Counted from the stretch's first letter, positions 35,314-43,387 are shown. The stretch: DNA of 64,000 bases from Clostridia bacterium (GCA_017501225.1 JAFVXH010000007.1:146501-210500), one strand, 5' to 3'. Numbers and translations: made by a program. Notes: a model not told the origin generated them from the sequence alone.

Positions 35314-35832
35314 TTACGAAAAGAGGGTATCCTCGTTTGCCGACGGAGCGAGCGTGAGCGTCATTTTGCAATGCTCGGCTCTCGCGCCGTGGACCTCGAT
35401 CAGATAATCCAGATAGAGCACGCCGTCCCGCAGCAGACGGTTGTCGACGTGCAACGTATGCACGCAGATCTCAAATTCCGAGAACGGCGTATTGTATAAA
35501 CAAATGTGGCGCTTGTTCGGCTCGAACACCAGAGCCGTACGCACCATGCCCGTGCGCATCATCGAAACTAAGGTGGGATCGTTTCGGAAAAATCCGACCG
35601 TGGTGACAGATCCCTCCATGCCCGTCAGCTCACTTTCGCTGTATACCAGCTCCACGCGGTCGCTGCCCGTGATCAGACGCCCCTCCATGAGCATCTCCGC
35701 GGGCTCAAACTCCTGCCCGTCGTCCCATTCGTCCTCCATCGGCTCGTCCGTCGCGTTCTGATCCTCAAACAAAGAATCCGCCAGCTCCTGACGCACGGTT
35801 TCGATCCGGATCATAACCTCTCTTTTCGTCAT
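35314..35832 (-). CDS. DUF1934 (YwiB-like, calycin-fold) protein
   Basis: A 172-residue protein of the DUF1934 family with the usual EGRLITGSDRVELVYSESEL, FFRNDPTLVSMMRTG and YLDYLIEVHGARAEHCKM. The fold is a calycin-like barrel in the family; its function is unknown. An acidic insertion (EDEWDDGQEFEPAE) lies near residues 33-46. The start overlaps the NUDIX stop by four bases. Confidence 0.82.
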   Translation of the reverse strand: MTKREVMIRIETVRQELADSLFEDQNATDEPMEDEWDDGQEFEPAEMLMEGRLITGSDRVELVYSESELTGMEGSVTTVGFFRNDPTLVSMMRTGMVRTALVFEPNKRHICLYNTPFSEFEICVHTLHVDNRLLRDGVLYLDYLIEVHGARAEHCKMTLTLAPSANEDTLFS

Positions 35833-36410
35833 GCCTCACGCTTCCCCTTCCCGATTTCTTCCCGTTGCAGCATTGCCCATACCTTGAGGATGGCAACCTG
35901 CGTCTTTCCGTCCTCGATCTCGCCCTTCATCACCATATCTACCAGCGTTGCAAGCGGAATGCGCTCGACCTCGAGAAATTCGTCCTCGTCAAGCTCGCAT
36001 TCTCCAAACTCCAGCCCATGTGCCAGATACAGATAGACCCGCTCGTCCAGAACGGCGGGCGTTGCGCGAAAGACACCCAGGGAGATCAATTTTTCACAGC
36101 GCGCTCCCGTTTCCTCACGCAATTCGCGCAAGGCAGCCTCCACGGGATCCTCCTCAGACGTATTCAGCTTGCCCGCGGGGATCTCCAGCATCAGTCTTCT
36201 GTGCGCGTAGCGATACTGACGCACACAAACGACCTCACCCTCATCGGTCAGAGGCAGAACTGCCACAGCGCCTACGTGGTGACAGTATTCACGCACGCCC
36301 TCCGTACCATCCGGCAGGCGCACCCGATCGACAAAGAGCTGCACGACGCGTCCGTCATAGATCAGGGAGGAGGAAAGGCAACGCTCCTCCAAGGCTTCCA
36401 AATGCTCCAA
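35829..36410 (-). CDS. nudF: NUDIX hydrolase, ADP-ribose pyrophosphatase type
   Basis: A 193-residue enzyme. Full NUDIX box in GKLNTSEEDPVEAALREL and REETGA (G-x5-E-x7-REL-x-EE-x-G) near residues 84-106, with the upstream EIPAGK and downstream ATPAVLDERVYLYLA typical of ADP-ribose pyrophosphatases. It splits ADP-ribose to AMP and ribose-5-phosphate. Start is TTG 36410, with AAAGGAG seven bases upstream; the longer frame crosses the promoter. Confidence 0.88.
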   Translation of the reverse strand: MEHLEALEERCLSSSLIYDGRVVQLFVDRVRLPDGTEGVREYCHHVGAVAVLPLTDEGEVVCVRQYRYAHRRLMLEIPAGKLNTSEEDPVEAALRELREETGARCEKLISLGVFRATPAVLDERVYLYLAHGLEFGECELDEDEFLEVERIPLATLVDMVMKGEIEDGKTQVAILKVWAMLQREEIGKGKREA

Positions 36411-36440
36411 GGTGCTTCTCCTTTGCAATAGACTGCTTTT

Positions 36441-36469
36441 ATTATACAACGCAAAAAGGATTTTGTAAA
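36441..36469 (-). promoter_or_regulatory. sigma-A promoter of the NUDIX-DUF1934 pair
   Basis: TTTACA (36464-36469), 17-bp spacer, consensus TATAAT (36441-36446). Its -35 lies seven bp from the -35 of the opposing tcdA promoter. Confidence 0.7.
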
Positions 36470-36476
36470 GAAGCAC

Positions 36477-36505
36477 TTGCAAAAAAGTTCGGTTTCTGTT
36501 ATACT
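36477..36505 (+). promoter_or_regulatory. sigma-A promoter of tcdA
   Basis: TTGCAA (36477-36482), 17-bp spacer, TATACT (36500-36505). Confidence 0.7.
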
Positions 36506-36521
36506 GATAAAAAGGAAGGTG

Positions 36522-37247
36522 ATGAGGTTGTCGATCAAGGAGGAATTCTCACGAACAGCGCTCCTGCTTGGCGAGGATGCCGTTGGCAGCTTGGCAAGCA
36601 AGCGCATAGCGGTCTTCGGCGTGGGAGGCGTTGGCGGATACGTCTGCGAGGCCTTGGCACGTGCAGGGATCGGAGAGCTCGATCTGTTTGACAGCGATAC
36701 CGTGTCGCTCTCCAACCTCAACCGTCAGCTGATCGCCCTGCATTCCACGATCGGGCAATACAAGGTGGACGTCATGAAGGAGCGCATTCTGGACATCAAT
36801 CCCGATTGCACCGTGCATACGCACCGCGTGTTTTATCTGCCCGAGAACGCGGACGAATACCCTCTGGACCGCTACGACTATATCGTCGACGCCGTCGACA
36901 CAGTGTCTGCCAAGATCGAGCTTGCGGTGCGCGCGACAAAGCTCGGCGTCCCCCTGATCTCCGCCATGGGTGCGGGAAACAAGCTGGACGCGACCGGATT
37001 TGCGGTGACCGATCTGCAAAAGACCTCGGGCTGTCCCTTGGCGCGTACGATGCGCAGAGAACTGAAGGCGCGCGGGATCACGCATCTGAAGGTCGTGTAT
37101 TCCACCGAGCCCGCCGCCTCCCGTCCGTGTGCGGAAACCGATCCTGCAAAGCGTCCGCCCACGGGCTCTACCCCTTATGTACCTCCCGTCGCGGGACTCA
37201 TCCTGGCGGGCGAGGTAATCAAAGACCTACTGACTCGAATATCATAA
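36522..37247 (+). CDS. tcdA: TcdA-like tRNA threonylcarbamoyladenosine dehydratase (E1/ThiF fold)
   Basis: A 241-residue E1-like enzyme. FSRTALLLGEDAVGSLAS, the nucleotide loop VFGVGGVGGYVCEALAR near residue 32, DSDTVSLSNLNRQ, DAVDTVSAKIELA, and a C-terminal PYVPPVAGLILAGEVIKDL. TcdA (CsdL) converts t6A37 of tRNA to its cyclic form. ATG 36522 is chosen because the longer frame covers the promoter; GGAAGGTG lies just upstream. Followed after 16 bp by a membrane HExxH protein. Confidence 0.9.
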   Translation: MRLSIKEEFSRTALLLGEDAVGSLASKRIAVFGVGGVGGYVCEALARAGIGELDLFDSDTVSLSNLNRQLIALHSTIGQYKVDVMKERILDINPDCTVHTHRVFYLPENADEYPLDRYDYIVDAVDTVSAKIELAVRATKLGVPLISAMGAGNKLDATGFAVTDLQKTSGCPLARTMRRELKARGITHLKVVYSTEPAASRPCAETDPAKRPPTGSTPYVPPVAGLILAGEVIKDLLTRIS

Positions 37248-37263
37248 TCAAAGGAGAACCAAA

Positions 37264-38076
37264 ATGGGAGATTTTATCGTTGGACTGTTGCTGTACTACT
37301 TAAAGCTGCTTGCCATGACCTTAGGACCGATCGTGGTCTGCGGTCTTGCCGTGGAGCTGCTCTCGCGCGCGTTTGCACGCCTTGTCGGCTTTGGCTCGGG
37401 CATTGTGTTCGGTGTCACCGCCGCGATCGGTACGCCCATTCATGAATTGGGGCACGCCGCAATGTGTCTTCTGTTCGGTCACAAGATCGTAGACATGAAG
37501 CTCTGGTCGCCTACTGCGCAGGACGGACTGTACGGCTACGTGCAGCATAGCTACAACCGCAAAAACGTGTGGGCGAGATTCGGAAACCTCTTTATCGGCG
37601 TAGGTCCGATCTTCAGCGGTCTTGGCGTAGTGGTCCTGATGCTCTGGCTCTGCTTCCCCACCTCGTGGCACGCGTTCCTTTCGAATTCGCAGGCACTTGC
37701 CGCTACGGATATCGGATTTGTCAGCCTGCTCAAGGGCATTTTCTCGCTCTTCCTCAACCTCCCCGCAGCCTTTGCGGAGCATTGGTTTGTAAGCACTCTG
37801 GGACTGATCGTCATTCTGTCGGTTTCTCTCCATATCACGCTGAGCCTTCTGGATATCAAGGGCGCGCTCTCCGCGCTTCCCATCTATTGCGGACTGTTCT
37901 TCGTGTTCGCACTGATCACCTTCACGGCACGCCTCAACGCCCCCATCGAGGGCTGGTTCTGGCTCCTGACCGTGCGCCTGCTCTCCTTGTTCTCGGTCGT
38001 CATCGCCTTCTGCCTGCTTTGGGTGCTGGTGGGCGTGATCATCCGCCTGTTCCGCTCGGTGTTTAAGGCGTTTTGA
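37264..38076 (+). CDS. polytopic membrane protein with HExxH motif (M50-like)
   Basis: A 270-residue integral membrane protein with about six to seven hydrophobic segments. GTPIHELGHAAMCLLFGHKI near residue 58 gives an HExxH metal motif within or beside a membrane helix, as in M50 intramembrane metalloproteases. I do not see a clear second-helix NxxPxxxxD ligand motif, so protease activity is not proven. AAAGGAGAACC precedes the ATG. It lies between tcdA and a small XRE regulator, all on one strand with gaps of 16 and 6 bp. Confidence 0.65.
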   Translation: MGDFIVGLLLYYLKLLAMTLGPIVVCGLAVELLSRAFARLVGFGSGIVFGVTAAIGTPIHELGHAAMCLLFGHKIVDMKLWSPTAQDGLYGYVQHSYNRKNVWARFGNLFIGVGPIFSGLGVVVLMLWLCFPTSWHAFLSNSQALAATDIGFVSLLKGIFSLFLNLPAAFAEHWFVSTLGLIVILSVSLHITLSLLDIKGALSALPIYCGLFFVFALITFTARLNAPIEGWFWLLTVRLLSLFSVVIAFCLLWVLVGVIIRLFRSVFKAF

Positions 38077-38082
38077 GAGAAC

Positions 38083-38331
38083 ATGTTTAAGAATAAAAAC
38101 GACGGCAGAAACAATCTGTGTGGAGAGAATGTTCGCATACTCAGACTCTCCTCTCCCAAAAAACTTTCACAAAGGGCACTTGCTGATCAAATGCAACTGA
38201 TCGGGATAGACATTGACAAGAATGCCATTCAGAGAATTGAATCAGGAAAACGGTTTGTTACCGACGTTGAGCTGCGTGGCTTTTCCGAAGTATTCAATGT
38301 CAGCATCGATCGGCTCATTTCCGCAAAATAA
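38083..38331 (+). CDS. XRE-family helix-turn-helix regulator
   Basis: An 82-residue protein that is essentially one lambda-repressor-like domain: NVRILRLSSPKKLSQRALAD, then KNAIQRIESGKRFVTDVELR and FNVSIDRLI. It probably regulates its own operon or the membrane protein six bases upstream. Single domain, no sensor part. Confidence 0.85.
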   Translation: MFKNKNDGRNNLCGENVRILRLSSPKKLSQRALADQMQLIGIDIDKNAIQRIESGKRFVTDVELRGFSEVFNVSIDRLISAK

Positions 38332-38334
38332 CAC

Positions 38335-38367
38335 AAAAAAGGACAGAGAAATTCTCTGTCCTTTTTT
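38335..38367 (+). terminator. rho-independent terminator of the tcdA operon
   Basis: AAAAAAGGACAGAG/CTCTGTCCTTTTTT with a five-base loop, four bases after the XRE stop codon. Confidence 0.9.
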
Positions 38368-38371
38368 CGCC

Positions 38372-38570
38372 CGTGTCATCCTGAGCGAAGCAAAACCGCA
38401 ACGCGGTTGGCGGAGCCGAACTGCGAAGCAGTGCAAGGTCTTGACCTCGCAGGATCTCGGGAGAGTGGAAACGGCACTTTCCCATCGCAGATCCCGATGC
38501 GCCACGCAAAAGCGTCGCATCGCCCTTGCGGGTTCGACTGCGAGCTGCGCTCTCCGCTCAGGATGACACG
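38372..38570. mobile_element. 199-bp MITE-like inverted-repeat element
   Basis: Perfect 16-bp terminal inverted repeats CGTGTCATCCTGAGCG (38372-38387) and CGCTCAGGATGACACG (38555-38570). The interior is GC-rich and hairpin-rich, with no convincing reading frame. The TGTCATCCTGAGCG motif is a terminus I recall from widespread non-coding bacterial repeats, here without transposase. It fills the gap between the XRE terminator and the THUMP methyltransferase. No target-site duplication is evident. Confidence 0.8.
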
Positions 38571-38590
38571 ATGGGGCGAGCCTTCACTGA

Positions 38591-39721
38591 TTATGATTTG
38601 GTTCTCGGCTTGAAATACTGATACAGATTGCAGGGGATCATGCCGTTATAGAGCTTGCGGATCTTGTCGGCTCTACGACCGTAGAAGCGCTCGAACTGCG
38701 GGTGCGAGGTGATGATATAGATCTGCCAAGGAGCAAAGCCGTCAAACACACGCCCCATATCGCGATAGAGTGCCTCCGCCTCGGCAGGTGTCATCAAACG
38801 CTCACCGTACGGGGGATTGCACACAATGGTTCCCTTCCGATCCGGTTTTTGGATGCTTCTGACGTCGGATGCAAAGATGTTGATATGCTCCTCAACACCC
38901 GCGCGCAAAGCGTTCTCGTAGGTGACGTCCAGAATGTCCTCGTCAATGTCCGATGCATATACTTCAAATTGGGCATCCCGCAAAATCGCGTCCTGTGCCG
39001 CTTCCCTCGCCTCGCTCCAAAGATGCGCGGGAAGATTGGCAAATTGCTCACCCGCGAATTCTCTGCCAAGACCGGGGGCTCTGCCCGAGAGGATCATTGC
39101 CGCCTCAATGGCAATGGTGCCCGAGCCGCACATCGGATCCCAGAACAGGATCTCCCTGCGCGGACGGGAGGTCAGTGCCAATGCCGCCGCCAAGGTTTCG
39201 CGCAAGGGGGCAGGACCTGATGCGGGACGGTATCCTCTTTTGTGCAGCGGAATTCCCGTGGTGTCCAGCATCAGGGATACCTTATCCTTGAACAAAAAGA
39301 ACTCGATCTGATATTTCGTACCGCTCTCCGCGAACCACTTGATGCCGTAGTGGCGGCTCATGCGCTCGACCACCGCCTTTTTGATAATACTCTGACAGTC
39401 GGGAACCGAGAAAAGCTTGCTCTTAATGGAATGCCCCTTGACGGGGAACGCATCCTCCTTACCGATCCAATCCTCCCACGGAATGGACGCCGTGCCGTCA
39501 AAAAGCTCCGAAAAGGTAGTTGCGGGAAAGCTTCCGAGGCGGATAAAGACGTGCTCGGCACAGCGCAAGTGAAGGTTGGCGCGCGCGACGTCGCAGGGCT
39601 CTCCCTCAAAGATCACGCGCCCGTCCATGGTTTCAATGCGACGAAGCCCGAGAGCGTCAATTTCCTCTCCCAGAAGCTTCTCTAAACCAAACAGACAGGT
39701 TGCGACCAACGTAAGACTCAT
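38591..39721 (-). CDS. THUMP-domain class I rRNA methyltransferase (RlmL/YpsC-like)
   Basis: A 376-residue enzyme: N-terminal ferredoxin-like/THUMP domain (LVATCLFGLEKLLGEEIDAL) and C-terminal SAM domain with WDPMCGSGTIAIEAAMI near residue 195 and the base-methylation motif NPPYGERL near 300. The family makes N2-methylguanine in 23S rRNA. ATG 39721 has AAAGGG eight bases upstream. Single gene, divergent from asd. Confidence 0.92.
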   Translation of the reverse strand: MSLTLVATCLFGLEKLLGEEIDALGLRRIETMDGRVIFEGEPCDVARANLHLRCAEHVFIRLGSFPATTFSELFDGTASIPWEDWIGKEDAFPVKGHSIKSKLFSVPDCQSIIKKAVVERMSRHYGIKWFAESGTKYQIEFFLFKDKVSLMLDTTGIPLHKRGYRPASGPAPLRETLAAALALTSRPRREILFWDPMCGSGTIAIEAAMILSGRAPGLGREFAGEQFANLPAHLWSEAREAAQDAILRDAQFEVYASDIDEDILDVTYENALRAGVEEHINIFASDVRSIQKPDRKGTIVCNPPYGERLMTPAEAEALYRDMGRVFDGFAPWQIYIITSHPQFERFYGRRADKIRKLYNGMIPCNLYQYFKPRTKS

Positions 39722-39776
39722 ACTCCGATCCCTTTCTGCGGCAAGGTCGCCGCGGCTTTCGCTTTTTTCTTTATTC

Positions 39777-39805
39777 ATTATACTATTCCCCTCAAAAAAT
39801 GTCAA
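39777..39805 (-). promoter_or_regulatory. consensus sigma-A promoter of the THUMP methyltransferase
   Basis: TTGACA (39800-39805), 17-bp spacer, TATAAT (39777-39782): both boxes perfect. Its -35 is seven bp from the -35 of the asd promoter. Confidence 0.85.
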
Positions 39806-39812
39806 GAAGGTA

Positions 39813-39841
39813 TTGCAATTTGAAAAGAAATCGTGTATAAT
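39813..39841 (+). promoter_or_regulatory. sigma-A promoter of asd
   Basis: TTGCAA (39813-39818), 17-bp spacer, TATAAT (39836-39841). Confidence 0.8.
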
Positions 39842-39896
39842 TAGAAATAATTCTTTAAGATACTAAAATCTCGTGTGACGAGGAAAGGAGCTCCCT

Positions 39897-40973
39897 ATGA
39901 GCAAAATGAAGGTTGGCGTCATCGGCGCCACGGGTATGGTAGGTCAGCGTTTTCTGACGCTCCTGGAAAATCACCCTTACTTTGAGGTATCGGTTCTGGC
40001 GGCAAGCGCACGCTCTGCCGGAAAGACCTATCGCGAGGCAGTCGGCGAGCGTTGGAAGATGACGACTCCGATGCCCGAAAAATATGCCGATATGGTCGTG
40101 ATGGACGCGTCTCAGATCGAGGAGGTCGGCAAGCTTTGCTCCTTCGTGTTCTGTGCAGTCGATATGAAAAAAGAGGAGATCCGCGCGCTGGAGGAGGCAT
40201 ACGCAAAGGCTGAGATCCCCGTGGTTTCCAACAACTCCGCAAACCGCTGGACGCCCGACGTTCCGATGGTCATTCCGGAGATCAACGACGCGCACCTTGC
40301 CGTCATCGAGCATCAAAGAGCACGCCTTGGCACCAAGCGCGGCTTTATCGCCGTCAAGCCCAACTGCTCCATTCAGTCCTACGTTCCGGCACTGACGCCT
40401 CTGCGCAAGTACGGCATCAAGGAGGTCGTTGCGACCACCTATCAGGCAATTTCGGGCGCGGGTAAGACCTTCCGCGAATGGCCCGAGATGATCGACAACG
40501 TCATCCCTTACATCGGCGGCGAGGAGGAAAAGAGCGAGCAGGAGCCTCTGCGCGTTTGGGGACATATTGAGAACGGCGAGATCGTCAAGGCTGACGCTCC
40601 CCTGATCACCACGCAGTGCATCCGCGTTCCCGTCACGGACGGTCACACCGCTGCTGTGTTTGTCAAATTCGAAAACAAGCCTACCAAGGAGGAGATCCTT
40701 CAGGCTTGGGCAAGCTTTTCGGGAGCACCGCAGGAGCTGGGACTTCCCAACGCACCTGCGCAGTTCATCACCTACTTTGAGGAGGACAACCGTCCGCAGG
40801 CAAAGCTGGATCGCGATATCTACGGCGGTATGGGCGTAACGGTCGGGCGCCTTCGCGAGGACAGCCTGTTCGACTATAAGTTCGTGGGACTTTCCCACAA
40901 CACCCTGCGCGGTGCCGCAGGTGGAGCCGTTCTGATTGCGGAGCTGCTTTACCGCAAGGGATATTTTGACTGA
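39897..40973 (+). CDS. asd: aspartate-semialdehyde dehydrogenase
   Basis: A 358-residue enzyme that reduces aspartyl phosphate in the Lys/Thr/Met/DAP pathway. N-terminal NADP loop VGVIGATGMVGQRFL, the catalytic Cys in VKPNCSIQSYVPAL near residue 157, YQAISGAGKTF, and RVPVTDGHTAAVFV with the active-site His. The sequence is of the archaeal/fungal-like Asd subgroup common in Clostridia. It is alone; no dapA or lysC is adjacent and there is no leader long enough for a lysine riboswitch. No convincing terminator was found after it. Confidence 0.96.
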   Translation: MSKMKVGVIGATGMVGQRFLTLLENHPYFEVSVLAASARSAGKTYREAVGERWKMTTPMPEKYADMVVMDASQIEEVGKLCSFVFCAVDMKKEEIRALEEAYAKAEIPVVSNNSANRWTPDVPMVIPEINDAHLAVIEHQRARLGTKRGFIAVKPNCSIQSYVPALTPLRKYGIKEVVATTYQAISGAGKTFREWPEMIDNVIPYIGGEEEKSEQEPLRVWGHIENGEIVKADAPLITTQCIRVPVTDGHTAAVFVKFENKPTKEEILQAWASFSGAPQELGLPNAPAQFITYFEEDNRPQAKLDRDIYGGMGVTVGRLREDSLFDYKFVGLSHNTLRGAAGGAVLIAELLYRKGYFD

Positions 40974-41089
40974 TCAATGGACTTGGGGCGAGCGTCGGTT
41001 TGATGCTCGCCTCAAAAAAATGAAAAGCGCGATGCTTTTCCCCGTATTTTTCAGACGAGAAAAACTTTTTCTTTTTTTGCAAAAAATGC

Positions 41090-41118
41090 TTGACAAACAG
41101 AATGGAATGTAGTATAAT
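41090..41118 (+). promoter_or_regulatory. consensus sigma-A promoter of tRNA-Arg
   Basis: TTGACA (41090-41095), 17-bp spacer, TATAAT (41113-41118). Confidence 0.88.
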
Positions 41119-41143
41119 ACATGAGTACGAAAAAAACGTACCT

Positions 41144-41220
41144 GCGGCGTTAGCTCAGCTGGATAGAGTGTTTGGCTACGAACCAAAAGGTCGGGGGTTC
41201 GAATCCCTTACGCCGTGCCA
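41144..41220 (+). tRNA. tRNA-Arg (anticodon ACG)
   Basis: A 77-nt cloverleaf including encoded CCA. Acceptor GCGGCGT/ACGCCGT, D-arm GCTC...GAGT, anticodon stem TTTGG/CCAAA with loop CTACGAA (anticodon ACG, to be read as ICG), T-arm GGGGGTTCGAATCCCTT. G1 pairs with U72. Confidence 0.95.
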
Positions 41221-41255
41221 AGAAAAGCAGATGGCTTTTAGCCATCTGCTTTTCT
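41221..41255 (+). terminator. terminator of tRNA-Arg
   Basis: A 16-bp perfect stem AGAAAAGCAGATGGCT/AGCCATCTGCTTTTCT starting right after CCA; its descending arm supplies TTTTCTTG. Confidence 0.85.
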
Positions 41256-41271
41256 TGTTACCGCATCAAAC

Positions 41272-41361
41272 ATTCTGAACCCCTGCCGATGAAATCGGCT
41301 ATGGCGTGCGTGCACAAGCTACCGACAAGCACCGCACATGGCGCACGCTTGGGTTCAGAAT
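41272..41361 (+). repeat. 90-bp structured element, copy 1, behind tRNA-Arg
   Basis: Ends ATTCTGAACCC and GGGTTCAGAAT form a perfect 11-bp inverted repeat. Inside are a hairpin GCCGAtgaaaTCGGC and a stem GTGCGTGC/GCACCGCAC, so it can fold as a three-way junction. It is followed by CCCTTGCGCTCCCA, like a degraded tRNA-Arg 3' end, and then a second terminator-like hairpin (GCGGATAGCAC...GTGCTATCCGC). Confidence 0.85.
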
Positions 41362-41434
41362 CCCTTGCGCTCCCATGTTCGATCACTGCGGATAGCACAA
41401 AGTGCTATCCGCTTTTCTTGTTACTGCATCAAAC

Positions 41435-41524
41435 ATTCTGAACCCCTGCCGACGCAGTCGGCTATGGCGTGCGTGCACTGATTGTCGCTTCGCACCGCAC
41501 ATGGCGCACGCTTGGGTTCAGAAT
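41435..41524 (+). repeat. 90-bp structured element, copy 2, behind tRNA-Arg
   Basis: Same length and ends as copy 1, 163 bp further on. The first hairpin is GCCGACgcaGTCGGC: bases on both sides have changed relative to copy 1 while pairing is kept. The central loop differs completely, the right 29 bases are identical. Followed by CCCGTGAGACTCA without a clear terminator. Confidence 0.85.
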
Positions 41525-41585
41525 CCCGTGAGACTCATTCCGTCGGCTATCTTTTCCGCTTTTGCGCGTCTATCGAACATACGTC

Positions 41586-41614
41586 TTGACATTCCAAGCC
41601 GTATGTGATATAAT
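41586..41614 (+). promoter_or_regulatory. consensus sigma-A promoter of the XRE-membrane regulator
   Basis: TTGACA (41586-41591), 17-bp spacer, TATAAT (41609-41614). Confidence 0.85.
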
Positions 41615-41663
41615 TAATAGTAATGAAATTCCCTTCCTATTTCTAATACTTGAGGAGAAACTC

Positions 41664-42272
41664 ATGGAAGATATCAAGAGCATCATTGCCAAGAACATCT
41701 CCGAGCTCCGTCAAGCCAACCATATGACGCAGCTTGAATTGGCAGAAAAACTGAATTATTCAGACAAAACGATCTCAAAGTGGGAGCGAGCGGAATCCTC
41801 CCCGGACATTTCGGTCTTGATGGAAATGGCAAATCTCTTCGGCGTCACGCTCGATTATTTCGTAAAGGCAGAGCATACGGAGCAGGAGATCGTGGAGAGC
41901 AAGACCGCGGAAACGAAATACAACCGTCGGGCGATCTCGTATCTTTCGGAAAGCGGCGCCTGGATCGTGGCGATCTTTGCGTTTATCATTACCACCCTGA
42001 TCATGCAGAGAATGTCCTTCCAATTTTTGTACTTCGTCTATGCCTTGCCGATCGCGCTAATCATCAAGCTCGTGTTTAATTCCGTATGGTTCATTCCGCG
42101 AAACAACTACTTGATCATCTCGCTTTTGATGTGGTCGCTGCTTGCAACGATCCATATCACGTTTTTGTACTTCGGCATCGGCATCTCGCTGATCTATCTG
42201 CTCGGTGTGGCGGGACAGCTCGTCATTATTTTGTCCTCGTTTATCCGCAAGCCGAAAAGCAGAGCAAAATAG
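41664..42272 (+). CDS. XRE-family regulator fused to a membrane domain
   Basis: A 202-residue protein. N-terminal HTH (residues 1-70; NISELRQANHMTQLELAEKL, SDKTISKWERAESSPDISVL) followed by a linker and four hydrophobic helices (about 95-195). This two-part build is common in Firmicutes as a membrane-tethered regulator. ATG 41664 has GAGGAG seven bases upstream. Single gene; its target is not evident. Confidence 0.82.
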   Translation: MEDIKSIIAKNISELRQANHMTQLELAEKLNYSDKTISKWERAESSPDISVLMEMANLFGVTLDYFVKAEHTEQEIVESKTAETKYNRRAISYLSESGAWIVAIFAFIITTLIMQRMSFQFLYFVYALPIALIIKLVFNSVWFIPRNNYLIISLLMWSLLATIHITFLYFGIGISLIYLLGVAGQLVIILSSFIRKPKSRAK

Positions 42273-42281
42273 GTGTTTTAG

Positions 42282-42312
42282 CCCCGTTTTACCGAAAAAC
42301 GGGGCTTTTTTG
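42282..42312 (+). terminator. rho-independent terminator
   Basis: GCCCCGTTTT/AAAACGGGGC with a loop of about five bases, then TTTTTT. Confidence 0.9.
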
Positions 42313-42397
42313 TGTCACTCTACGAAACGGAGAGTCGTAGAATCGGAACTCTACGGCTCGACTCCTGACAAGTAGACCTACCTTTTTGAGGTTTCTG

Positions 42398-42426
42398 TTG
42401 ATTTTTCCCGCAATTACAGCTATAAT
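42398..42426 (+). promoter_or_regulatory. sigma-A promoter of the glycosyltransferase operon
   Basis: TTGATT (42398-42403), 17-bp spacer, TATAAT (42421-42426). Confidence 0.75.
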
Positions 42427-42460
42427 AAAATGTAATGAACACGAGCAAGGAGTATACCGC

Positions 42461-43387
42461 ATGAATCAGGAAATTCCAATTTTCTTTTCTACCGATGACA
42501 ATTACGCGCCTTACCTGGACGTTGCGATCAAATCCCTGATCGCGAATGCCTCCAAGAGCTATCAATACAGGCTGATGATATTGAACACCGGGCTGGACCG
42601 AGAAAACGTCCGCAAGGTGATGCAAAATGAACGGGATGGGTTCAAGATCGATTTTGTCGACATCTCCCACGAAGTGGAGGCGATCAAATCGCGCTTTAAG
42701 AACGTGTACCACTTTTCCGTGGTGACCTATTACAGACTCTTTATTGCGTCGCTCTTTCCGCAGTACGACAAGGTTATCTACCTTGATTGCGACCTCGTGC
42801 TGCTCGGCGACGTGTCCGAGCTTTATCACACCGAGCTCGGAAGCAACATTTTGGGAGCAGCCCCCGAGCAATTCGTGCAGAACACGAAGGAATTCCGCCT
42901 GTACGCAGAAAAGGCGTTGGGCGTGGATCCCGACGGATACGTCAATGCGGGTGTCCTCCTGATGAACCTCGCCGAATTCCGGAAGCAAAGGGTTGAGGAG
43001 CGCTTTGTGGAGCTGATCACAAAATACGACTTCGACCTTCTCGATCCCGATCAGGCATATCTGAATTATCTTTGCCTTGGCAAAATACACGTCCTGCCAA
43101 ACGGATGGAACAAGGAGCCGATGCCGCTTGCCTGCGAGGGCAAAAAGAACCTTGTGCATTACGCGCTCTATAAAAAGCCGTGGCAATACGACGACGTCAT
43201 GGACGGCGAGTATTTTTGGAAGTACGCAGCGCTCTCTCCTTTTTATGAGGAGATCTGCGAGAGAAAGCGCAACTTTGACGAGGAGGAGCGTGCGCAAAAC
43301 GAAGCAACCGCCAAGGAGATTCTGGAGCACGCGATCAAAATCGTAAGCTCCGAGGAAACCTTTTCAAACACGTTATGTAAGATCTGA
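42461..43387 (+). CDS. glycosyltransferase family 8 protein
   Basis: A 308-residue GT-A retaining glycosyltransferase. N-terminal IPIFFSTDDNYAPYLDVAIK, the metal/nucleotide-sugar motif YLDCDLVLLGD near residue 107, GYVNAGVLLMNLAEF near 160, and LVHYALYKKPW near 230. GT8 enzymes transfer glucose or galactose to lipid or saccharide acceptors. ATG 42461 has AAGGAG eight bases upstream. First gene of a three-gene operon with an acyltransferase and a CrtO-like protein. Confidence 0.9.
   Translation: MNQEIPIFFSTDDNYAPYLDVAIKSLIANASKSYQYRLMILNTGLDRENVRKVMQNERDGFKIDFVDISHEVEAIKSRFKNVYHFSVVTYYRLFIASLFPQYDKVIYLDCDLVLLGDVSELYHTELGSNILGAAPEQFVQNTKEFRLYAEKALGVDPDGYVNAGVLLMNLAEFRKQRVEERFVELITKYDFDLLDPDQAYLNYLCLGKIHVLPNGWNKEPMPLACEGKKNLVHYALYKKPWQYDDVMDGEYFWKYAALSPFYEEICERKRNFDEEERAQNEATAKEILEHAIKIVSSEETFSNTLCKI

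Noticed and set aside
39842..39896. Riboswitch or attenuator before asd
   Set aside because: The leader is only about 50 bases and shows no conserved fold.
40980..41010. Terminator after asd (GGCGAGC...GCTCGCC)
   Set aside because: The stem is followed by A residues rather than T on the coding strand, so it is not a convincing rho-independent terminator.
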